This document shows, piece by piece, positions 55,851-64,000 of a stretch of 64,000 nt of DNA. Origin of the DNA: Stomoxys calcitrans (lineage: Eukaryota > Arthropoda > Insecta > Diptera > Muscidae); the NCBI RefSeq assembly GCF_963082655.1, contig NC_081554.1, positions 192,664,206 through 192,728,205 of the forward strand. Direction: 5' to 3'. The notes below the pieces were generated by a model, which was not told the DNA's origin, made no database searches, and saw only the letters and a program-made list of their open reading frames with translations. Every line of letters begins with the position of its first letter. Positions within the stretch are counted from its first letter, which is position 1. The translations under genes and the position numbers were made by a program.

Positions 55851-56625
55851 CAGAGATCACAACACTTATCAAATGACTAACCGCGTCCCATAGTGGTTGG
55901 TATGTTTTGCGACCTCAGGCTTTTCCTTTCCATTACAAAAATCTCTGATCATAAGACCTCGTCTCGAAAGAGAAACAAACGAAATAATGCTTTTTGTTGG
56001 TTCGAAAATAAAGTTCGTTAAATAAGTCTTATGTTAACCCAGCATACAATGCACACATGGACTTGTTACTGATATTGTGAAAGCTTGACTCATATTCTAT
56101 TTAAAATAATTAGTAACTCTTCTCTATTAATTCGTTTTCCGAGTTTAATGAATATTTAGCCCTTTTTGTCAAAAAATTATTATTACTTATACGCTCCCAT
56201 TACCCAGTAATTATTAATCGGTTATTTTCAAAGGCTAACGAATTAATATGGTAAAAATTAAACATAGCTTAGTTTAATAAAATTCCAAGGAATTATATAA
56301 CAAATAAATTGTGCGTGTGTGCAGATTAAAAATCTTAAATTTTCTACAGCCCTATATAACATAGCATCATATGCTACATTAAATTTCTTTTAATGAGATT
56401 CTTCACCCATAGTGGCATTTTGCGGACAAATTTCTGATCATAGATCCCAGTTCTTACATTATAGCTTGCATTACATATTACAAACATTTTCATTTTGTTA
56501 TCCTTACACAGGCCAGTTTCTAGAGTCAAATCCGTCTATCATAGAATCGCCATCAGATAGATATAATTTTGAAAACCAACTACTTTTGTCAAAAAAGAAA
56601 CAACGAAAACATTTGTTTTATTTTT
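55851..56625. other. Unassigned AT-rich DNA with MITE copy
   Basis: Apart from the MITE-like copy U2, no element ends, arrays or coding signals were recognised. Confidence 0.45.
56124..56251 (+). mobile_element. MITE-like repeat, copy U2
   Basis: CTATTAATTCGTTTT and AACGAATTAATATGG form the inverted ends; the core TTATTATTACTTATACGCTC and CCATTACCC is nearly identical to U1 and U3. Flanking text (AAAGCTTGACTCATATTCTA) is also shared with U3, so the full element may be longer. Confidence 0.6.
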
Positions 56626-56775
56626 CCACGGACGGATGGACATGGTTAGATCGACTCACAGTGTCAAGACGATGAAGAATATAAACATTGTAGGTCCGTA
56701 GGAAATTATTTCGAGGTTTTACAAACGAAATGACTGGATTAGCATACTACCATCCTTTTGTGGAAGATATACACA
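56626..56775 (-). mobile_element. HINE 5'-end fragment
   Basis: CGGACGGATGGACATGGTTA, TCAAGACGATGAAGAATATA, TTCGAGGTTTTACAAACGAA and a worn terminal box (CATACTACCATCCTTTTGTG). Only the outer 150 bp remain. Confidence 0.6.
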
Positions 56776-57890
56776 AATTTTTGTTTGAGAGCCCATTTAA
56801 AAAATTTTTTCATTAAATGAAATTTTAGTTATGCCACTTTGCATTTTACCCTACTATTTGGTATCTCTACACACTGGCACATCGACGCATGTTTCACTTT
56901 ACGTTTGAGTTTATATGTGGACATTGCCTGAAGCATTGATGTTGTGGTAGTGCATTTCATACATACATTCAACAAAGGCCATTCGTCTGTTTCTCAGTCC
57001 GTCGATCCGTTCATGTGTAGACTCCCTTCCGCCCATCTGTTTTATGTGAGAATGGCCATTTGCCTTTCTGTTTTGGCAAACTTTTGCCGTTATGTTAATA
57101 TTTAATTACATTTGATTGATTTGAGTTGCAATTACACACAATTTGTGAATTATGTTAATGAAGTTTACATACAATTCAATACAAATGTACAAACATACAC
57201 ACTAACACATTGACTTCACATATGAGTATTGCGTATGCCATTCATCACTTAGTTGTTTCATGGTTGGCAAGGACATCGTAAAACCACTTCGATGATTGTG
57301 CCATATCTATGCTAAAGGGTGGGAATTCGCACAGATCAAAACATGGATATTAAGGACAAAGGCATAGAGGTGCGAAAATGGGCCTATGTTGAAGGATATT
57401 TAGATATTAGATGACATTTGTTATGATTCAAATAGGTCTTTGACAATATGAAATTGGATATAAAAGTATAGACATTAAGCAAAAAGAATAAATTAAAACC
57501 ACCAAAGAATTTTATGTCAAATTATTGAGTAAAAATGAAAAAAAAAAAACAATCTTCAAATTTTGCACGAAAACAAATTTATAAAAATTTCAACAAAATG
57601 TATATTTTGGAAAACTTTAAAAAATTAACTTTAGAAAGTTTTCCACGAATTTGGAAAAAAAATTAAAAAATTATTGATAAACTTAAGTTTCTAATAAATA
57701 TTCGAAGAACAAAATTTTTTGTAAATCAATTCTCTACAATTTTTTTTTAAGTTTTCAAATGGCTGTGAAAATATTTGAGTGTAAAAACTATGCACTAAAA
57801 ACTAATATTTTTTGTCCAAAATAAGTTGCACACATTAATATTTTGCCAATAAAATAAAAGCTTGATCCCATTTCTATTGAAAACATTTCG
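56776..57890. other. Unassigned AT-rich DNA
   Basis: Very AT-rich towards the right (57480-57840, A/T homopolymers). No gene or element recognised. Confidence 0.5.
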
Positions 57891-58332
57891 AAATTTTGCC
57901 ATATCAATTCGTTTACAAAGTAAAACAAGCATTTTGCTGTACGAGTTCAATAATTATTATTACTTATACGCTCCATTACCCGATTATTATTAAATCATTG
58001 TTTGGAAAAAAAAACGAATTGATATGGTGAAAATTAAACATACCTTAGCCTAGTAATAACCAACGCTTTTATATTTTAAGTGAATTTCGTATGTGTGCAG
58101 AGAAAAACTTCCCCATATAGACTTAGGCTATCTGCAGTTTAAATAATTGTTATTACTTATGCGCTCCATTACCCGATTATTTTTTATTCGCTGTTTGGAA
58201 TGAAAAATGAATTGGTATGGTGAAAATAAAACATACCTAAGCTTAATAATGACCAACGCTACTATATTTTTGACGAATTTCACATATGTGCAGAGAAAAA
58301 CTTCCCCATATAGACTTGGGCTATCTGCAGTT
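57891..58332 (+). mobile_element. MITE-like repeat, copies U3 and U4 in tandem
   Basis: U3 (57891-58035) has inverted ends AATTTTGCCATATCAATTCG and CGAATTGATATGGTGAAAAT around the TACTTATACGCTCCATTACC core. A ~190-bp segment (57952-58142) containing the core and right flank (GTGTGCAGAGAAAAACTTCC) is repeated at 58143-58332 as U4. Confidence 0.7.
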
Positions 58333-58930
58333 TCTCAAACTGTCTAACCTACTATGAATAATGTAACGTTCTTAAACCAAAATATTTCCCACTTGGTTGT
58401 CTTTATTCCGTATTAGCCTTTACTTTTGTCTTTGAAGGCCCTTTTTCGTTCTGCCTTACCTAATAATCCACTTTATACCTATTATGGGTCAATATTGTAG
58501 CGAAGTACGTAGGTACATGTGCATGATTTCGTACTTCAAGTTTCCGCGTGATTAAATATTCTGCATGTAATGAACACATTATGTTTATGATTGATAAAAA
58601 TTAATGTAAATTGAAAACGCCACATGAAGTACAAGCCGTGGACACAAAATTTCTTTGTATTCTCGCGTGATTTTTCATGTGCATAAATACAGCTGTCCCA
58701 TGGGGAAATATTTGGCAAGAGACCAAAAAGCGAAACCGGTGAATCAAATGAATAAATCACATCTATGAATACAAATAAGGGTCCAGGGAATTTTGACTAA
58801 AAATTTAATGAGACTTTAATTTGGTAGACGGCAAAGGGTGAGAAAGTTTAAAGAAAATCTTAATTTTTAATTTAAAGTCACATACAGTAATAAATAGATT
58901 GTGGACGAATTTTCATGAATTTCATATAGC
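58333..58930. other. Unassigned DNA
   Basis: No element ends, arrays or convincing ORFs seen. Confidence 0.5.
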
Positions 58931-59017
58931 TCATATATATTTGAAAAAGTACTTCCAAGAACTTGAGAAATGCGATCCGCGATGGAGGGTACATAAGATT
59001 CTTTTACTAATTTTTTT
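58931..59017 (+). mobile_element. HINE family-B 3'-end remnant
   Basis: AACTTGAGAAATGCGATCCG and CGATGGAGGGTACATAAGATTC match the last ~60 bp of family B. The hairpin is deleted and TTTTACTAATTTT remains. The next HINE starts in its T run. Confidence 0.55.
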
Positions 59018-60413
59018 TATACCCACCACCGAAGGGTGGGGGTATATTTATTTTGTCATTCCGTTTGCAACACATCGAAATATCCATTTCCGATCCTTTA
59101 AAGTATATATATTCTTGATCAGCGTAAAAATCTAAGACGATCTAGACATGTCCGTCCGTCTGTCTGTTGAAATCACGCTACAGACTTAAAAAATAGCGAT
59201 ATTGAGCTGAAACTTTGCACAGATTCTTTTTTTGTCCATAAGCACGTTAAGTTTGGAGATGGCTATATTGGACTATATAGCCCCCATATATACCGGTCCG
59301 CCGATTTAGGGTCTTAGGCCCATAAAAGCCACATTCATTATCCGATTGTGCTGAAATTTGGGACAGTGAGTTGTGTTGGGCCCTTCGACATTCCTCGTCA
59401 ATTTGGCCCAGATCGGTTCAAATTTGGATATAGCTACCATATAGACCGATCCTCCAATTTAGGGTCTTAGGCCCATAAAAGCCACATTCATTATCCGATT
59501 GTTCTGAAATTTGGGACAGTGAGTTGTGTTGGGCCCTTCGACATCCCTCGTCAATTTGGCCCAGATCGGTTCAGATTTGGATATAGCTGCCATATAGACC
59601 GATCCTCCAATTTAGGGTCTTAGGCCCATAAAAGCCACATTTATTTTCCGATTTTGCTGAAATTTGGGACAGTGAGTTTTGTTAGGCCCTTCGACATCCC
59701 TCGTCAATTTGGCCTAGATCGGCTCAGATTTGGATATAGCTGTCATATATACCAATCTTTCGATATAAGGTTTTGGGCCTATAAAATGCGCATTTATCAT
59801 CCGATGTGGCCAAAGTTTAGGACAGTCAGTTAAGTTAAGCTCCTCGACATAATTCTGCAATATGGCACAGATCGGTCCAGACTTAGATATAGCTGCCATA
59901 TAGACCGATATCTCAGCTTTTGGTTTTTGGGGCCATAAAAGCCACAGTTATTATACGATGTTGCTTGAATTTGGAACAGTGAGTTATGTTAGGCCTCTCG
60001 ACATCCTTCTTCAACTTGGCCCAGATCGGTCCAAATTTGGATTTAGCTGAAGTAAAGACTGATCTCTCGATTTAAGGTTTTGGAGCCATAGAAGGCGCAT
60101 TGATTGTCCGATTTCGCCAAAATTCGGGACAGTGAGTTGTGTTTGGCTTTTCGGCATCCGTATGGTATATGCTTCAGATCAATTTATTTTTAGATATAGC
60201 TACTAAGAAGACCAATATTTTGTTATACACAATAGAACAATGACTTGTACTCATTAGTATTTGGTCCAAATCGGAACATATTTCCATATAACTGCTATGG
60301 GACATAAAGCATGCAACTTTCACCGGATTTTGATGAGAGGTGGTTTACATATATACCCGAGGTGGTGGGTATCCAAAGTTCGGCCCCGCCAAACTTAACG
60401 CCTTTTTACTTGT
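59018..60413 (+). mobile_element. Full-length HINE, repeat family A
   Basis: TATACCCACCACCGAAGG, TATATATATTC, short GTCCGTCCGTCTGTC tract, about eight ~153-bp units (TTAGGGTCTTAGGCCCATAA), then GGTGGTGGGTATCCAAAG, hairpin TTCGGCCCCGCCAAA and AACGCCTTTTTACTTGT. One of the best-preserved copies. Confidence 0.85.
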
Positions 60414-60540
60414 TTTAATCTAATAAGTGGCTAGCTAGCTGCAGCTAATGATAAGACTACCTGAAAAGTTGTAGGCTTCACTCATAGAGTATCCACTTAG
60501 AGTATCTTAGCTTGGATGACTTTTGATCCCAGGTATGTTA

Positions 60541-60860
60541 AAATTTCCCCATATCAATTAATTTGCCTTTGATTAATGGTATTAAAGCAAATATAGGGCA
60601 ATGGGTGCGTATAAGTTATAATAATTATTTGTGTAATATTACTAAATATTCATTGTTTACTATGAACGAATTGATATCACAATTTTTCGTATAATATTGA
60701 ATAGAGTAGAGCTTGCGCTTTGATTATGTCAGTGACAAGCTCATGTGTGCATAGTAGTTTAGGTCAAAAAGGGTTCCTTTTAGGAAAATGTTTCTCATAA
60801 CTTATTACCTGGGTATCTAAAGTGCCCAAATATGCTAAAAGCTAAGCATTCAACCTAACC
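60541..60860 (-). mobile_element. MITE-like repeat, copy U5
   Basis: Reverse copy: ends AAATTTCCCCATATCAATTA (60541) and GAACGAATTGATATCACAAT (to 60686), core GGGCAATGGGTGCGTATAAG. Homology with U6 continues for another ~170 bp (GTAGAGCTTGCGCTTTGATT, AAAGTGCCCAAATATGC). Confidence 0.65.
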
Positions 60861-62349
60861 TAAATCTCGTGTGGCAAATTCCAAAAGATTTAGGTCATAG
60901 TTACTTAAAGAACTTTTTTAATAATTTTTTTTTAAATATTACCAAAATTGTAAAACTTTTTATTCACCCTTTAACTAGTTTAACCGGTTATAAAAATTAT
61001 TTTTATTTTTTTTTTTTCAAAATTCCTTGTTTAAGAATTCACCGGCTTGCCATTAAAAATTATTTGGTTTAATATTTGTTCCTTTTTTTAATTTCCCAAA
61101 ATTTTGAATAAGTGGCCACCAAATATCCTCAGGCCATGCAGCTGATGATGAACATTTTTGCAAAGATGTTGCAAAAGTTGCATTTTTGTGTCACTGCTAA
61201 TGGAAGATTAATTTGAAGTGCAATTGCAAAAGTTTTCCCAACCAACAAAAAATTAAATATTCCCTCAGAGTATGGTGGTTTGTTGCCATGGCATGCCATA
61301 ATGTCCTAGCGCTGGCGGAAGTTCAATGCAGTGAGGCCAATCACAGTCATTTATTTTTAAAAACCAAATATTTTGTAATTAAGATGAGCAGAGGTATAGA
61401 AAAGCTGCAGTGAGCTGTTAGCAACTTAAGGTGCTTTCATAAACTCTTTCCATGCCTGTGCTAGATAGAACCTACCTGCTCGTAGTCTCTTTGGTAGTCC
61501 TTATTAATTGGTTGCTGTTTCAGATTTTGTGTGTCGACAGCAGTGCTGTGTGCTTGAGTGATACACTCACACACACACACAGACAAACACTTGAACACAT
61601 GTATCCTTTTTCAAGTACGAGTATATCCTGTATATCCTTGCTCTCTCGCTCTACATGTTGCGGTAATTAGAGCCATTGCTTAATTGTAAGTAATTTCGAT
61701 AAATTGCTCTCAAACACTGTTGTCGATATTGGGGCACGATGTTGTAGGGCAAAAGGATACCATCAATTTTCCTCGATTTGATGGTAACAAATTAATGCGG
61801 ATGCTACCAAAAATCATTAATGGCTATAAATTCACTCACTCTGAATGCATGTACACTCACTCTGAGTACATGATGTTCAATTTTGGGTAACATAAGAAGT
61901 TTCGGGGCGAAATTGTAAGTCAGCTCATAGCTTTGCTAGTTGCTAAGAAGAGGGAATGGCTGCATGCAGTTTATGGGCTCTTAAATGTCATGTCATTGTG
62001 AAAACATTTTTTCTCCCACACATTTCTAGTGTGCGCCCCCCAAAATTTTCCTTTTATTTTCATATACGTTTTAAAATACCCCCTCTTTCCCTTCCCAAGG
62101 GCAAGGGCTTCATATTAAAATGTTAGCAGTTATTTTTTGGGGGATTTCTTTAATCCTTTGCAAAATATTGCTTTCAGGTTATAGTGTACTCCAGAGCAAA
62201 AAAGAAGCACTGAGCATATTTCATGTTTAGGCAACTGGAAAATTTTGCTTTACCAAAAGCGAAAAAAACATAGGTGTGTGGCAGGAGGCAATGGGGTATA
62301 TGAGAATGTAACTATTTAAAAAAAGAAGGCTGAAAGAGTTAAAATATAC
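60861..62349. other. Unassigned DNA
   Basis: AT-rich with a CACACA run (61569-61582). The 72-codon ORF at 61452 starts with a hydrophobic stretch but has no family signature. Nothing else recognised. Confidence 0.5.
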
Positions 62350-63215
62350 TAGCGGGCCGTGGCTGGGCCGAACCCTCTATATACCCTCCACCATTGATTG
62401 TTTTTATAAAGTTTTTTTGCCCGGTATCTCTTTATAGGCAAACAAAGGATAATGAATAAGAATTCCAATAGCATTGGAGCGTTATCAGATTATGTACCGA
62501 TTATGACCATATTTGGCAAGTTAGTTAAAGCCCGTCGAATAGTCGTTGTGCGAAATTTCAGCCAAATCAGACAAGAACTGCGCACTACAACGGCTTAAGA
62601 AGTGCAATTGGGACATCGGTTAATATGGAAATAGTATTAAAGCAAATGTAGGGTAATGGGTGCGTATAAGTAATAATAATTATTTGTGTAATACTACTAA
62701 ATATTAATTGTTTACTGTAAACGAATTGATATCACAAATTTTTCGTATACTATTGAATAGAGTAGAGCTTACGCTTTGATTATATCAGTGAGAAGCTCAT
62801 GTGTGCATAGTAGTTTAGGTCAAAAGGGGCTCTTTTTAGGATAATGTTTCTTACAGCTTATTGCCTGGGATGTACATTGGTAACTAAAGTGCCCAAATAT
62901 GCCAAAAACTAACCGCTTATGACCACATTTGGCAAGTTAGTTAAAGGTCGTGGAAGAGTCGTTGTGCGAAATTTCAGCCAAATCAGACAAGAACTACGCA
63001 CTACAACGGCTTAAGAAGTGCAATCAGGACATCGGTTAATATGGGAGCTATATCAGATTTTAAACCGATTCAGGCCATACTTGTACCATGTATTAGAGGT
63101 CAAAAGGAAAGTCATGGCGCAAAATTTCACCCAAATCCGATAAGAATTGTGCCCTCTAGAGGATCAAGAATTATAATCTTGAGTTCGGTTTATATGGGAG
63201 CTACATCAACACATA
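62350..63215 (-). mobile_element. HINE variant, split by copy U6
   Basis: Reverse copy starting with a worn 3' end (TACTAGCGGGCCGTGGCTGG, then TATATACCCTCCACCATTG). Divergent units (AACTGCGCACTACAACGGC) follow, interrupted at 62635-62925, then continuing to GGTTTATATGGGAGCTACAT. No 5' end is present. Confidence 0.65.
62635..62925 (-). mobile_element. MITE-like repeat, copy U6
   Basis: Starts ATTAAAGCAAATGTAGGGTA like U5, core GGTAATGGGTGCGTATAAGT, end AAACGAATTGATATCACAAA, and the same extended right part as U5. It splits a HINE, so it was mobile after that HINE arrived. Confidence 0.65.
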
Positions 63216-63229
63216 ATTACTTACTTTAA

Positions 63230-63513
63230 TTGACAATGACAGAACATTTGCTCCACTAGCCGAACGTAGAACAACGTTCCAAGCGACTAGATCTTCTGCG
63301 CTCATTCTAAAATCTCTAACACCAAGTTTCGAGGTGTCTTCCACGACTTGATTTTTCCATCAGGCTTTTGGTCGTCCTGGTTTGCGTTTACCACCGTGTT
63401 TGCCTTCAAAAGACTTTTTTGCTGGAGCTTCTTCATCCATTCTGACAACATGGCCTAGCCAACGCAGCCGTTGTATTTTAATACGAGTAAGTATGCTATC
63501 GTCGTCATACCAT
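63230..63513 (-). pseudogene. RTE-type ORF C-terminal fragment
   Basis: The minus strand reads RIKIQRLRWLGHVVRMDEEA, then KKSFEGKHGGKRKPGRPKA, one in-frame stop (TGA), WKNQVVEDTSKLGVRDFRMS and AEDLVAWNVVLRSAS. The RLRWLGHV...GRPK...W pattern is the usual C-terminal domain of RTE/CRACD2-like elements. Only one stop interrupts ~80 codons, so this piece decayed less than the others. The rest of the ORF is absent. Confidence 0.75.
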
Positions 63514-63552
63514 ATACCGAAACATATATCGGCTTATATGGGAGCTATATGG

Positions 63553-64000
63553 TAGATGTTCATGAAATGCACAGGGAAGTCAGCGAACATAAGCGAAATT
63601 TGTGGCTGAGACACTTGGAGCGATGTAACTTAGGTACCGGTTTAACCAGTGGTCTACTGTTGAGTCACTCTCGAACCACCGTAGAGGGGATGATAGGACC
63701 TCAGTTACTCTTGGCGACGTAACTGTGACCGGTCCGAAGAGATGGTCCAGGTTGTTTAAGCGTTAATTAATTGTACATCTCTGAGTCAAAGGGCTGGTAG
63801 GAAAGCCATTCGTCGTATCGTTGGTGTCCGAGCTGAAGGACAGCTATCACAATTTACCGTGGACAAAGTTACGAACGTCATCCTTGGCATACCTGTTCCT
63901 CAATGGGAGGTTGAGTGGCAAATTTGCAATCCGTGGTGTAAAGTAATCCAAGGCTTTGGGCCCCGACGAAATCTATGCACTGATGCTGAAGAATCTGGAT
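63553..64000 (+). pseudogene. Jockey-clade retrotransposon, runs off the window
   Basis: The start reads VSEHKRNLWLRHLERCNLGT (63580 on). After a frame change DDRTSVTLGDVTVTGPKRWS (63680-63740), further broken text (RAGRKAIRR, FTVDKVTNVI near 63795-63885), and SKALGPDEI with LMLKNLD at the window end. These are the pre-RT region and first RT motif of Jockey-clade ORF2. At least two frameshifts and a stop are present. The RT core lies beyond the right edge. Confidence 0.75.

Overview
The window looks like intergenic or intronic DNA of a calyptrate (muscid-type) fly, for example a Stomoxys or Musca relative. It is AT-rich, carries no long host coding exon, and is dominated by degenerate transposable elements. 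The commonest element has the 5' end TATACCC..., a GTCY-type tetranucleotide run about 100-150 bp inside, internal ~150-bp tandem repeats, and a GC-rich 3' hairpin (TTCGGCCCGGCCGAA-like) followed by ...CTTACTTGT. This architecture matches the INE-1/DINE-1/mini-me group of Drosophila, i.e. Helentron-associated interspersed elements (HINEs). The species guess is inference; the element structure is seen directly.

Layout. 1-5.3 kb: HINE copies in both orientations plus a short retroposon with a (CAA)n tail. 5.3-6.1 kb: a broken mariner-superfamily transposase. 6.1-14 kb: more HINEs, a 945-bp hAT-type non-autonomous element with a perfect 8-bp target duplication, and a tRNA-derived SINE piece. 14-17.2 kb: mostly unassigned DNA. 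17.2-20.9 kb: HINEs flanking a dead LOA/Jockey-type retrotransposon (RT and RNase H) on the minus strand. 21.9-30.5 kb: almost continuous HINE copies fused to one another, with a 210-bp GACG/GACA array and small TA-flanked MITEs. 30.5-33.1 kb: a decayed RTE-type retrotransposon. 33.1-33.5 kb: the best host-gene candidate, a two-exon 47-residue membrane protein on the minus strand whose helix resembles Sec61 gamma. 33.7-36.5 kb: a 2.8-kb minisatellite of ~31-bp hairpin-forming units. 38.9-44.7 kb: a foldback-like element with long inverted ends and 129-bp internal repeats; it is interrupted by two HINEs and a SINE, and one arm has grown a ~905-bp TTTG microsatellite. 46-50.6 kb: a SINE, an RTE linker fragment, and one HINE inserted inside another. 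53.3-55.9 kb: a SINE split by a HINE, then a Jockey-clade pseudogene. 56-64 kb: copies of an apparently unnamed ~140-bp MITE, more HINEs, an RTE 3' piece, and a second Jockey pseudogene leaving the right edge.

Functionally nothing here forms a pathway. Every recognisable transposon gene has lost catalytic residues, domains or frame. The informative content is nested insertion history (HINEs insert between two Ts with no target duplication), microsatellite seeding from transposon ends, and a few short candidate genes. All identifications were made by reading the sequence; no database search was possible.
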